From CAHJWH01 sp965198905 (lineage in GTDB: Bacteria; Pseudomonadota; Alphaproteobacteria; Caulobacterales; Caulobacteraceae), in the NCBI GenBank assembly GCA_965198905.1, contig OZ240678.1, forward strand, positions 930,001-994,000: a stretch of DNA of 64,000 bases, in the 5' to 3' direction. Shown in pieces: positions 52,372-60,584 of this stretch. The position numbers were made by a program, and so were the translations under genes. Each line of letters opens with the position of its first letter. Position 1 is the first letter of the stretch. The notes under the pieces are model-generated. The model saw nothing but the letters and a program-made list of their open reading frames with translations, ran no database searches and was not told the DNA's origin.

Positions 52372-53919
52372 ATGGCCATTCGGCGGGGAGCCGCTCGGCG
52401 CGGAGCGAGTTGGCGCATAGCGCCGTTGGTGCTGACGATGATGCTCGGCGGCTGCATCAATCTGGCCCCGAAGTACGTTCGCCCCGGGTCGCCGGTCTCT
52501 GCCGCCCTGCCGCAAGGCGGCGCCTACGGGACGGCGGAAGCGGTGCAGACCGCGGCGCCCGACTTGGCCTGGCGCGACTTTTTCACCGACCCTAAACTGC
52601 GCAAGATCATCCAGCTGGCGCTCGACAACAACCGCGACCTGCGCGTCGCCATCCTCAACATCGCCGAGAGCCGCCAACAGTATCGTATCCAGCGCGCGGC
52701 CCTCCTGCCCCACATCGACGCCGACGGCGACGCCACCTACGAGCACGTGCCCGCCGCCCTGCTGGGCGCCACCACCGGCGCGTCAGCCACGGGCGTTTCC
52801 GGTACGACCGGAGTGGGGTCGGGCACGGGCGTCGCGGGTGGGACGGGCACGACCGCGACGGGCGGCGTCGCAAGCTCGAACAAGAGCATCTTCATCCGCT
52901 ACTATTCGGCGACGCTCGGCATCAGCAATTACGAGCTCGACCTCTGGGGCCGGGTGCGCAACCTGACCCGGACGGCGCTGGAGCAGTATCTCGCCACAGC
53001 CTCCGCCCGTCGCGCCACCCAGATCAGCCTGATCTCCCAGGTGGCCACCGATTATGTGACCTACGCCGCCGACCTTGAGCGGCTGAACGTCGCCAAGGAC
53101 ACGGTGAAGGCGGACACCCAGAGCCTCGCCCTGACCCAGGCGCGCTTTCAGGGCGGCATCGCCTCTGAACTGGACGTGCGCCAGGCGCAGACCGCCCTGG
53201 AGCAGGCCCGCGGCGCCATCTCCACCTACACCACCACCTTGGCCCAGGACGCCAACGCCGAGACCCTGCTGGTCGGCGCGGCCATTCCGCCCGACCTGTT
53301 GCCCGGACCGCTGGACGACAACTTCGCCAGCCTCGCAGACCTGCCCGCCGGGGTGAGTTCGGACGTGCTGTTGCGCCGGCCCGACGTGGTGGAGGCCGAG
53401 CACACTCTGAAGTCCTACGACGCCAATATCGGCGCAGCCCGCGCCGCCTTCCTGCCGACCGTCGAGCTGACCGGTTCCGGCGGCAGCACCAGCCTGTCGC
53501 TCTCCAACCTGTTCGGCGGCGGGACCGGCACCTGGAGCTTCACCCCCGCCGTCACCCTGCCGATCTTCGACGCCGGCATCAACGCGGCGAACCTCAGGCT
53601 CGCCAAGAACGAGCGCGATGTGGCGGTGGCCCAATACGAGAAGGCGATCCAGACCGCCTTCCGGGAGGTCGCCGACGCCCTGGCGCAGCGCGGCCAGATC
53701 GGCGATCTGGTGGCGGCGAACCAGGCCTACGCCTTCGCCACCGACCGCTCGCTGTTCCTGTCCACGGCACGCTACCAGCGCGGGACCGACACCTATCTGA
53801 ACACCCTGACGGCGGAGCTCTCCACCTATACCGCCCGCCAAGCCCTGGTCAGCGCCCGCCTGACCCGCGCCACCAACCTGATCGCCCTTTACCAGGCGCT
53901 GGGAGGCGGCGTCCGCTAG
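52372..53919 (+). CDS. Outer membrane efflux lipoprotein (NodT/OprM family)
   Basis: The product of about 515 residues starts at ATG 52372, with GGGAG 7 nt upstream; an in-frame start at 52303 overlaps the pump gene. Its signal sequence ends in LGGC (Cys28), then NLAPKYVRP, the usual OprM-type start, DLAWRDFFTDPKLRKIIQLALDNNRDLRVA and a repeat of the TolC fold in the second half (ALVAARLTRATNLIALYQALGGG). An unusual Gly/Thr-rich insertion (about residues 120-150) sits in the first equatorial/coil region. It forms the outer-membrane channel of the pump. Confidence 0.94.
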   Translation: MAIRRGAARRGASWRIAPLVLTMMLGGCINLAPKYVRPGSPVSAALPQGGAYGTAEAVQTAAPDLAWRDFFTDPKLRKIIQLALDNNRDLRVAILNIAESRQQYRIQRAALLPHIDADGDATYEHVPAALLGATTGASATGVSGTTGVGSGTGVAGGTGTTATGGVASSNKSIFIRYYSATLGISNYELDLWGRVRNLTRTALEQYLATASARRATQISLISQVATDYVTYAADLERLNVAKDTVKADTQSLALTQARFQGGIASELDVRQAQTALEQARGAISTYTTTLAQDANAETLLVGAAIPPDLLPGPLDDNFASLADLPAGVSSDVLLRRPDVVEAEHTLKSYDANIGAARAAFLPTVELTGSGGSTSLSLSNLFGGGTGTWSFTPAVTLPIFDAGINAANLRLAKNERDVAVAQYEKAIQTAFREVADALAQRGQIGDLVAANQAYAFATDRSLFLSTARYQRGTDTYLNTLTAELSTYTARQALVSARLTRATNLIALYQALGGGVR

Positions 53920-53925
53920 CCCACC

Positions 53926-54582
53926 TCAATCGTTGATCCAGTCGCCCAGACCTTCGCGGGCATGGACCTCCCGAAGCGACGGCATGGTGCGCATTCGAGC
54001 GATGTAGCGTGCCAGATGTGAGAAGTCCGAGGCTTTCAACGGCATCGCCCGGGACCAACGCGTGAGCATCGTCAGCAGGAAGTCCGCAGCGCTCAGCCCT
54101 TCGCCGAGCAGGTATGGACGGCCGTCCGAGAAGGTCGCGTCGATACGTCCCCAAATCGCCTCGATCCCAATCCTGGCCTGAGCCTGGACCACCTCGACGT
54201 GCTCGGACCCGGCGGGTTCGTGGGGGTAGAACCACATGCGGAAGGCCGGCTGCAGCGTGTTGGCCAAAAACAGCATCCACTGGAGGTAGTCGGCGCGCGC
54301 GGGCTCGCCGGCGACCGGCGCTAGTCGGGCCTCGGGATGGCGCTCGGCCAGCAGCATCAACAGGGCGGCGACCTCGGCGTGCGGCGCTCCGTCGATGACG
54401 AGCACAGGCACGCGACCGCTGGGGTTCAGCGCCAGGAAGTGGGGCGAACGCTGCGCCTCGACTGCGAAATCCACCTCCACCAGCTCGAAGGACGCGCCCA
54501 GCTCGATCAGCATCCAATGGACCGCCAGGCTCGCGGTCGATGGCGCGTAGTAGAGGCGGTAGGGGTGTTGGGTCGGCGTCAC
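53926..54582 (-). CDS. Glutathione S-transferase family protein
   Basis: The 218-residue protein has the N-terminal thioredoxin-like domain (YRLYYAPSTASLAVHWMLIELGASFELVEVDF, NPSGRVPVLVIDG with the cis-Pro) and an all-helical C-terminal domain (YLLGEGLSAADFLLTMLTRW). Tyr/Ser near the first strand could activate glutathione. Its start overlaps the preceding PDT-like gene by 4 nt on the same strand, so the two are co-translated. It ends 6 nt from the convergent OMF gene. The substrate is unknown. Confidence 0.9.
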   Translation of the reverse strand: MTPTQHPYRLYYAPSTASLAVHWMLIELGASFELVEVDFAVEAQRSPHFLALNPSGRVPVLVIDGAPHAEVAALLMLLAERHPEARLAPVAGEPARADYLQWMLFLANTLQPAFRMWFYPHEPAGSEHVEVVQAQARIGIEAIWGRIDATFSDGRPYLLGEGLSAADFLLTMLTRWSRAMPLKASDFSHLARYIARMRTMPSLREVHAREGLGDWIND

Positions 54583-55154
54583 GCCTCATCTCCTTCAATC
54601 GACGACGGCGGCGCAAGCACCGCGAAAGTCGTGATGTTGTCGGCGCGGTCCTGGACGTCGGTCGCCAGCACATCGAGCCCGTAGAGCGCCGCCGCCGCGG
54701 CCGGGCCCACCACCGCGCACGCGGGGTCGGGCGATGCGGCGAGGGCGGCTGCGGCGCCGGCGGTGTCGTAGGCCGGCTCCGCGATCAGCCCGTGCGCCCG
54801 CAGGAACTCCTCGCACTGCTTCAGCGCCATGGGGTGGCTGGCGACCGTGCGCACATCTCCCAGCGCGCCGCCTCGCACCCCCATCAGCTGCATCCGGATC
54901 GGCCAGGCATGCTCGTCGACGGTCTCGAGGCCGCTCTCCGCCAACAGCTCCGCCACCCCCGGAACCGGCCCGGCGATGGTGTTCGCCAGGGGGATGACGG
55001 CGAAGGCGCAGTGCCCACGCTGCACGGCCTCGACGGCGTCTGCGAACGTCTCGAAGGGAACCGGCTCGACCCACGGCAGCACGGCGAGGCAGACCTCATG
55101 GCTGAAGGCGCCGAAAGCGCCCTGGAACGCGGCGCGGATCATATCGCCGGTCAC
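54579..55154 (-). CDS. Prephenate dehydratase-like protein without ACT domain and with altered motifs
   Basis: The 191-residue protein has the PDT fold outline: FQGAFGAFSHE (for the GxxGxYS start), FETFADAVEAVQRGHCAFAVIPLANT, and the periplasmic-binding-like second lobe with a NITTF segment. Real PheA enzymes have PIENS and NxTRF; here these are PLANT (55-59) and NITTF (173-177), so the catalytic Arg and other conserved residues are replaced. There is no ACT domain for phenylalanine feedback. It may be a ligand-binding or inactive paralogue. It is coupled to the GST gene by an ATGA overlap and lies downstream of rcdA. Confidence 0.8.
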   Translation of the reverse strand: MTGDMIRAAFQGAFGAFSHEVCLAVLPWVEPVPFETFADAVEAVQRGHCAFAVIPLANTIAGPVPGVAELLAESGLETVDEHAWPIRMQLMGVRGGALGDVRTVASHPMALKQCEEFLRAHGLIAEPAYDTAGAAAALAASPDPACAVVGPAAAAALYGLDVLATDVQDRADNITTFAVLAPPSSIEGDEA

Positions 55155-55173
55155 CTGTCGCCGCCGTCAGGAC

Positions 55174-55722
55174 CTAGCCGAAGGCGGCGCGCAGGCGGTC
55201 CAGCTGCGACATCACGGGGTTGGCGTCTTCAGCGAGCGACGTTTCCAGATACATCCGCGTGTCGAGGTGCGAGACGCGCTCGTACAGCCGTTGGGAACGG
55301 GTCAGCAGGCCGAGCAGGCCGACGGGAAGCGGCGGCGCGGGGTCGTCCCTCACCTCCGGCGTCTCGGCCACGACGTCGACGATCAGGTCTTCGGCTGCGG
55401 GCGTGCTGATCCGATAGCGCGCATCGCACGCCTCGACCGCCGCCATGTCGCCCTCGCGCACGGCGCGCTGGACCAGCAGCCAGGACGCCACCTGCATCAG
55501 CTGGGTGGTCAGGCGCATGCTGCAGTTGGCGTAGGCGAGAGCGCCGCTACGGGTCAGCAGGCGCGCCTCCTGTCGCCCGGCGCCGTCTAGATAGGCGGCG
55601 GTATCCTCCACCAGCGCCATGCCGTCCTGGAAGGTGCGGTCGAACAGGATAGAGCGCGCGAAGTCCTGAACTGCGCCCGCACGCGCTTCGACGCCGGGAT
55701 CGCGCACCGCCAGTTCACTCAT
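55174..55722 (-). CDS. rcdA: RcdA-like ClpXP adaptor (DUF1465), cell-cycle proteolysis factor
   Basis: The 182-residue protein matches the DUF1465 family in length and core: FARSILFDRTFQDGMALVEDTAAYLDGAGRQEARLL, YANCSMRLTTQLMQVASWLLVQRAV and SQRLYERVSHLDTRMYL. RcdA in Caulobacter bridges CpdR-primed ClpXP to substrates such as CtrA at the stalked pole. It is an all-helical dimer. The C-terminal tail is short. Upstream on the same strand is a small DUF1192 gene, 47 nt away. The presence of this gene strongly supports a Caulobacterales or related host. Confidence 0.9.
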   Translation of the reverse strand: MSELAVRDPGVEARAGAVQDFARSILFDRTFQDGMALVEDTAAYLDGAGRQEARLLTRSGALAYANCSMRLTTQLMQVASWLLVQRAVREGDMAAVEACDARYRISTPAAEDLIVDVVAETPEVRDDPAPPLPVGLLGLLTRSQRLYERVSHLDTRMYLETSLAEDANPVMSQLDRLRAAFG

Positions 55723-55769
55723 CGACCAGCCATCCGCCTAGCAAGCTCCATCCTTCGCCTATGCACCTT

Positions 55770-55976
55770 TCAGCCTTTACCGAAGGAGAACAAGGCGTCT
55801 GCGGCCTGTCGCCCCGAAGACTTGCGGTCGAGCGCCCCGCGCGTCCGTTCAAGTTCCGCCTCAAGCCGCACGATGCGCGCTTCGAGTTCCTCGACACCGT
55901 AGCCGTCGAGGTCTTCGCAGGCGGTCGCGTCCAGGTGGGCGCCGCGCTGGACACGCGGTGGAGCGGGCTCCTCCAT
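55770..55976 (-). CDS. DUF1192 family small protein
   Basis: The 68-residue product matches DUF1192: an acidic and Arg-rich N-terminus, the central YGVEELEARIVRLEAELERTRGAL coiled helix and the FSFGKG ending. These are small alphaproteobacterial cytoplasmic proteins of unknown function, often next to rcdA/DUF1465 genes as here. A longer same-strand reading (to 56101) runs in another frame and is not supported. It is divergent from the quinone oxidoreductase gene. Confidence 0.85.
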   Translation of the reverse strand: MEEPAPPRVQRGAHLDATACEDLDGYGVEELEARIVRLEAELERTRGALDRKSSGRQAADALFSFGKG

Positions 55977-56073
55977 GGACTTCCTCCCGCGCAGGACCGT
56001 CGGCGCCGATCGGCGGCTTCAAGGGTTAGGAGCTGTAGCAGACCGCCCAGGGCGGCACGAGAGAGGCGCGACG

Positions 56074-57066
56074 TTGAGCGACATCCCCAAGCGCATGACA
56101 AGGATCGCCATCCGCGGCGGCAAAGGCGACGCCGACGCCCTGTACCCCGAGGAGGTGAATACGCCCACGCCCGCAGCGAGCGAGGTGCTGATCCGCGTCC
56201 GTGCGGCCGGCGTGAACCGTCCCGACCTGCTGCAGCGCAAGGGCGCCTATCCGCCGCCGCCGGGCGCGCCGGACACCCTGGGACTTGAGGTCGCAGGCGA
56301 GGTTGCAGCCTTGGGCGTCGGCGCGCCGCGCTGGCGGGTGGGCGACGAGGTCTGCGCCCTGCTGGGCGGCGGAGGCTACGCCGAATACGTGGCGGTCGAC
56401 GCGCGCCAGTGCCTGCCGATCCCTGCGGGCGTCGACATGCTCCAGGCCGCGGCCCTGCCGGAGACGGTGTTCACGGTCTTTTCCAACGTGTTCGAGCGCG
56501 CGGGTCTGAAGCCCGGCGAGACCCTGCTGGTGCATGGCGCCACCAGCGGGATCGGGGTCACGGCCATGGCCATGGCCAAGGCGGCGGGGGCGCGGGTGAT
56601 CGCCACCGGCCGTGGGGCCGACAAGGCCCGGGCGGCGCTGCGGCTGGGCGCCGACATCGCCATCGACGCCTGCACCCAGGATTTTGTCGCCGAGGTGAAG
56701 GCGGCCGGCGGCGCGGACGTGGTGCTCGACATGGTCGGCGGTGACTACATCCAGAAGAACATAGAGGCGCTGAACCCTGACGGCCGCATCGCCCAGATCG
56801 CCTTCCTGGCCGGGCCCGAGGTCAAGCTCAACCTCTTCGCCATGCTGATGAAGCGGCTGACCTTCACCGCCTCCACCCTGCGCGCCCGACCCGCGGAGGA
56901 GAAGGGCCGGCTGGCGGCCGCCATCGAGGCGCGCGCCTGGCCCTGGGTCGCGTCGGGCCACCTCCGCCCGCCCATCGACAAGGTGTTTCCGCTGAGAGAG
57001 GCGGCTGTGGCGCACGCCTACCTCGAAACCGGCGAGCATGTGGGCAAGGTGGTGCTGCAGGTGTGA
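56074..57066 (+). CDS. NAD(P)H:quinone oxidoreductase (zeta-crystallin-like, zinc-free MDR)
   Basis: The enzyme of about 330 residues is placed from TTG 56074, with GAGAGG 7 nt upstream; ATG 56095 (MTRIAIRGGKG) is the alternative. It has the MDR pattern VLIRVRAAGVNRPDLLQRKGAYPPPPG, LGLEVAGEV, and the nucleotide motif LLVHGATSGIGVTAMAMAKAAGARVIATGR, but no structural zinc cysteines. The segment GGDYIQKNIEALNPDGRIAQIAFL is typical of the PIG3/QOR branch. It reduces quinones or enals with NADPH in detoxification. It is monocistronic, 80 nt before murI. Confidence 0.9.
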   Translation: MSDIPKRMTRIAIRGGKGDADALYPEEVNTPTPAASEVLIRVRAAGVNRPDLLQRKGAYPPPPGAPDTLGLEVAGEVAALGVGAPRWRVGDEVCALLGGGGYAEYVAVDARQCLPIPAGVDMLQAAALPETVFTVFSNVFERAGLKPGETLLVHGATSGIGVTAMAMAKAAGARVIATGRGADKARAALRLGADIAIDACTQDFVAEVKAAGGADVVLDMVGGDYIQKNIEALNPDGRIAQIAFLAGPEVKLNLFAMLMKRLTFTASTLRARPAEEKGRLAAAIEARAWPWVASGHLRPPIDKVFPLREAAVAHAYLETGEHVGKVVLQV

Positions 57067-57146
57067 CGGCCTGTGGGCCTCACGCTCACCACCCGTTAAC
57101 CCTGCCGGGTGGACGAACCGGCCCGACAGGTTAGAAGGGCCGCCCC

Positions 57147-57998
57147 ATGGCCATCGGCGTTTTCGACTCAGGGATCGGCGGGCTTAGCGTTCACCGCGCC
57201 CTGGTGGAGCGAATGCCGCAGGCCGACTTTATCTACTTTGCTGACCAAGCGCATTGTCCCATCGGGGAATTGTCGGGGGAGCAGATCGTAGACATCACCC
57301 GGCAAGGCTGCATCCGCCTGTTCGAGGCCGGCGCCAACCTGGTGATCCTGGGCTGCAACACCGCCTGCGCCATCGCGCTGCGGACCTTGCAGCAGACTTG
57401 GCTGCCGGGCTTCCGCAAGACCCTCGGCCGGCCGGTGAACGTCATCGGCATCATCGTGCCGACCATTGAGGCCGCTACCGGCCTGCCCTGGGAGCACGAG
57501 GCGGAGCGCCGGGGCGAGAAGGTGGAGGCGCTGGACGTGCTCGGCCTGTTCGCCACCCCCGCCACCACGGGCAGCCGGGTCTATGAGATCGAGATCGACA
57601 AGCGGCGCCAGGACGTGGCCGTGTTCAGCGAGCCCTGCCCCACCCTCGCCCGCCGGATCGAGGCCGGGGCCTCACAGGCCGAATTGGCGGAGGCGATCGA
57701 GGGTCACGTGCGCGAATTGACCCTGCGCATCGGCCGGGCGCCGGACCGCGCCATCCTAGGCTGCACCCATTACGAGATCGTGGCCGATCTGTTCCGCGCG
57801 GCGCTGAAGCCCGGCACGCCCTTGATCCATCAGCCGCAGGCGGTCGCCGACGCCATGATGCGCTATCTGGCCCGCCACCCGGAGTACGAGGCGGGCCACA
57901 GCGGCGTCCGGCGCTTCCTGACCACCGGCGAGCCCCGCGCTCAGAACGGCCACGCGGAGACCTTCTGGGGCGAGCCGGTAAGGTTCGAGGCGGCCTGA
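57147..57998 (+). CDS. murI: Glutamate racemase
   Basis: The 283-residue enzyme makes D-glutamate for peptidoglycan. It has Asp7 and Ser8 (VFDSGIGGLSV), the first catalytic Cys70 (ILGCNTACA) and the second Cys206 with His208 (ILGCTHYEI). The YFADQAHCPIGELS segment replaces the common YxGDTARxPYG. About 60 residues more than minimal MurI are accounted for by insertion and tail. The stop (57996-57998) is immediately followed by the left arm of a family B repeat. It is downstream of the quinone oxidoreductase on the same strand. Confidence 0.93.
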   Translation: MAIGVFDSGIGGLSVHRALVERMPQADFIYFADQAHCPIGELSGEQIVDITRQGCIRLFEAGANLVILGCNTACAIALRTLQQTWLPGFRKTLGRPVNVIGIIVPTIEAATGLPWEHEAERRGEKVEALDVLGLFATPATTGSRVYEIEIDKRRQDVAVFSEPCPTLARRIEAGASQAELAEAIEGHVRELTLRIGRAPDRAILGCTHYEIVADLFRAALKPGTPLIHQPQAVADAMMRYLARHPEYEAGHSGVRRFLTTGEPRAQNGHAETFWGEPVRFEAA

Positions 57999-58141
57999 TC
58001 TTCTCCCTCCCTCTTGAGGGGAGCGTCGGGGCGGGGGGCGCGTCAGGCACGTCTCACCCCGTTCCAGAACTCGCCTGACCTGACCCAAGACCGCGGCTGA
58101 ACCGCCCCCCCCAACCCTCCCCTCACGGGGGAGGGAGAGAA
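57999..58141. repeat. Family B palindromic repeat, copy 4, between convergent murI and trmL
   Basis: The left arm TTCTCCCTCCCTCTTGAGGG starts directly after the murI stop; the right arm CCCTCCCCTCACGGGGGAGG plus GAGAGAAG extends 16 nt past the trmL stop codon into its coding end. The trmL stop (TGA, read from TCA at 58123-58125) lies within the arm. Confidence 0.85.
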
Positions 58142-58593
58142 GCGGCGAAACCACCGGTCTGACGCAGCGCCTCGCCCAGCACCATCGCTGCGGCGGTGAC
58201 GACGTTCAGCGACCGGGCGCTGGCGGCCATGGGGACCAGCAGCCGCGCATCGGCCGCCGCGTGCACTTCCGCTGGGGCCCCGGCGCTCTCGCGTCCGACC
58301 AGCAGCGTGTCGTCCGGGCCGTAGGCGAAGGCCGCATAGGGCGTCGCGCCTCGGGTCGTCAGCAGCAGCAACCGCCCCGTTCGCGATCGTCTCGTCAGAT
58401 AGTCCGACCACGAACCGTGGCGCATCACCTCGGCTTGCGCCCCGTAATCCATGGCCGCACGGCGCACCGCACGGTCATTAAGGGGGAACCCGCAGGGCTC
58501 GATGACGTCGAGGCCCACCCCCAGGCAGGCGCTCAGCCGTATGGCCCCACCGAGGTTTTGCGGAATGTCCGGTTGAAAAACCGCCAGTCGCAT
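58123..58593 (-). CDS. trmL: tRNA (cytidine/uridine-2'-O-)-methyltransferase TrmL
   Basis: The 156-residue SPOUT methyltransferase starts at ATG 58593 (MRLAVFQPDIPQNLGGAIRLSACLG). The knot motifs follow: DVIEPCGFPLNDRAVRRAAMDYG, TTRGATPYAAFAYGPDDTLLVGRESAGAP and LLVPMAASARSLNVVTAAAMVLGEALRQ. It methylates the wobble nucleotide of tRNA-Leu isoacceptors in E. coli. The final residues (SLPPP) and the stop are provided by the family B repeat. It is head to head with petA (58 nt), as in related genomes. Confidence 0.94.
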   Translation of the reverse strand: MRLAVFQPDIPQNLGGAIRLSACLGVGLDVIEPCGFPLNDRAVRRAAMDYGAQAEVMRHGSWSDYLTRRSRTGRLLLLTTRGATPYAAFAYGPDDTLLVGRESAGAPAEVHAAADARLLVPMAASARSLNVVTAAAMVLGEALRQTGGFAASLPPP

Positions 58594-58651
58594 TCTAATC
58601 GATCCAACGACGCGCGGCTGTCCGCGCACTGCAGTGCAAAAGGGGCGATAA

Positions 58652-59215
58652 GTGGTCGAAACGGCCAACGCCAATCCAAACATCGAGCCTGGGCACAGCG
58701 CCCAGCCTGGCGAGGAAGCCAGCCGCCGGGACTTCATCCATATCGCCGCCCTCGCGACCGTGGGCGTCGGTGCGGTTGCGGCCGTGTGGCCCTTCATCGA
58801 CCAGATGAATCCCGCCGCCGACACCTTGGCGCTGGCGTCGATCGAGTACGACATCTCCAAGGTGCAGCTTGGCTCCCAGGCGCTGGTGAAATGGCGCGGC
58901 AAGCCGGTCTTCGTGCGCCACCGCACGCCCAAGGAGATCGCCGAAGCCGTCGCGGCCGACAACACGCCGATGAAGGAGCACGCGCTGGACGCCACCCGCC
59001 ACAAGCCCGGCAAGGCGGAGTGGCTGATCCTGATCGGGGTCTGCACCCACCTCGGCTGCGTGCCGAACCTCGGCGGGATCTATGGCGGCTGGCTCTGCCC
59101 CTGCCACGGGTCGGTCTACGACACCGCCGGCCGCATCCGCGCCGGCCCGGCCCCGCTGAACCTGTTCCTGCCCGACTACGAGTTCCTGTCGCCCACCAAG
59201 CTCAAGATAGGCTGA
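58652..59215 (+). CDS. petA: Ubiquinol-cytochrome c reductase Rieske iron-sulfur subunit
   Basis: The 187-residue protein starts at GTG 58652, with AAGGGG 7 nt upstream. It has a twin-arginine type N-terminus with SRRDFIHIAALATVGVGAVAAVWPF, which is both signal and membrane anchor, and the Rieske cluster motifs CTHLGC and CPCHGS. It is the [2Fe-2S] subunit of complex III and takes electrons from ubiquinol at the Qo site. It is the first gene of petABC, 29 nt before petB. The insertion of about 25 residues before the cluster is usual for bacterial bc1. Confidence 0.97.
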   Translation: MVETANANPNIEPGHSAQPGEEASRRDFIHIAALATVGVGAVAAVWPFIDQMNPAADTLALASIEYDISKVQLGSQALVKWRGKPVFVRHRTPKEIAEAVAADNTPMKEHALDATRHKPGKAEWLILIGVCTHLGCVPNLGGIYGGWLCPCHGSVYDTAGRIRAGPAPLNLFLPDYEFLSPTKLKIG

Positions 59216-59244
59216 TCGCCGCAAGGCGGGTCAGAGTAAAAGCC

Positions 59245-60576
59245 ATGAGCGGACATTCCACCTACGAGCCGAGAACCGGCATCGAGCGCTGGCTCGACGC
59301 GCGCCTGCCGATCATCCGGCTCGGCTATGACAGCCTGGTCGACTACCCGACGCCTAAGAACCTGAATTACTGGTGGACGTTCGGCGGCATCCTAGCCTTC
59401 TGCCTGGGCGTGCAGATCGTCAGCGGCGTGGTGCTGGCCATGCACTACGTGCCGAACTCAGCCCTGGCGTTCAACAGCGTCGAAGCCATCATGCGCGATG
59501 TGAACTACGGGTGGATGCTGCGCTTCATCCACGCCACCGGCGCGTCGATGTTCTTCCTGGCAGTCTATATCCACATCGCCCGGGGGCTCTATTACGGCTC
59601 CTACAAGGCGCCGCGGGAAGTGCTGTGGCTGCTCGGCTGCGTCATCTACCTGCTGATGATGGCCACCGCCTTCATGGGCTATGTGCTGCCCTGGGGTCAG
59701 ATGAGCTATTACGGCGCGGTGGTGATCACCAACCTGTTCTCGGCGCTGGACAGCGTTATCCCCGGCCTCGGCACCGCCATCACCACCTGGCTATGGGGCG
59801 GGTTCGCGGTGGACAACGCCACGCTGAACCGCTTCTTCGCGCTGCACTACCTATTACCCTTCATGATCGCGGGCGTGGTGGGGCTGCACATCTGGGCGCT
59901 GCACGTGCCGGGCAACAACAACCCTACGGGCGTGGCGGTGAAGTCCAGGGCCGACACCATCCCTTTCCACCCGTATTATACGGTCAAGGACGGGTTCGCG
60001 ATAATCTGCTTCACCATCTTATTCGCATGGTTCGTCTTCTTCGCCCCGAACGCGCTGGGTCACCCGGATAACTACATCCCGGCCAACCCCCTGCAGACGC
60101 CGGCGCACATCGTGCCGGAGTGGTACTTCCTGCCCTTCTACGCCATGCTGCGGGCGGTGCCTGACAAGCTGCTGGGCGTCATGACCATGTTCGGCGCCAT
60201 CGCCGTGCTGTTCGCGGTGCCGTGGCTCGACACGTCCAAGGTGCGCTCCATGCGCTACCGCCCGGCGGCGCGGACCTTTTTCCTGCTGTTCATCGTCGTG
60301 ACCCTGATCCTAGGCTGGTGCGGGTCCAAGGAGCCTTCGGACGTGGTGATCGCCACGGGTCATGACGCCTATGGCGAGCCCACCGGCCTGTCGGTCACGG
60401 TCTTCTCCCGCTTCCTGGCCGTCTACTACTACGCCTACTTCCTGCTGGTGCTGCCGATCCTGGGCTTCTTCGAGAAGGCGAAGCCGGTGCCGGAAACCAT
60501 CTCCTCCCCGGTCCTGTCCCATGGCGGCGCGATGATGCCCGCTGGCGTGCCCGCCGAAGCCTCCAAGAAGGGTTGA
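59245..60576 (+). CDS. petB: Cytochrome b subunit of the bc1 complex
   Basis: The 443-residue protein has eight membrane helices. Start ATG 59245 (MSGHSTYEPRTGIERWLD) is chosen because the in-frame upstream extension overlaps trmL and petA. The four heme histidines are in helices two and four (HATGASMFFLAVYIHIARGLYYGSYK; HYLLPFMIAGVVGLHIWALHVPG), and the Qo-site PEWYFLPFYAMLRAVPDK motif is intact. It forms the quinol oxidation and reduction sites of complex III. It overlaps the petC reading region by a TTGA sequence at its stop. Confidence 0.98.
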   Translation: MSGHSTYEPRTGIERWLDARLPIIRLGYDSLVDYPTPKNLNYWWTFGGILAFCLGVQIVSGVVLAMHYVPNSALAFNSVEAIMRDVNYGWMLRFIHATGASMFFLAVYIHIARGLYYGSYKAPREVLWLLGCVIYLLMMATAFMGYVLPWGQMSYYGAVVITNLFSALDSVIPGLGTAITTWLWGGFAVDNATLNRFFALHYLLPFMIAGVVGLHIWALHVPGNNNPTGVAVKSRADTIPFHPYYTVKDGFAIICFTILFAWFVFFAPNALGHPDNYIPANPLQTPAHIVPEWYFLPFYAMLRAVPDKLLGVMTMFGAIAVLFAVPWLDTSKVRSMRYRPAARTFFLLFIVVTLILGWCGSKEPSDVVIATGHDAYGEPTGLSVTVFSRFLAVYYYAYFLLVLPILGFFEKAKPVPETISSPVLSHGGAMMPAGVPAEASKKG

Positions 60577-60584
60577 GCCTCAAG

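Noticed and set aside
49752..52460. 902-residue frame antisense to the RND pump
   Set aside because: It is the complement of a real conserved gene; long antisense frames are expected at this GC content.
58261..59244. Long upstream extension of the petB frame
   Set aside because: It runs through petA and trmL in the wrong frame; ATG 59245 gives the family N-terminus.
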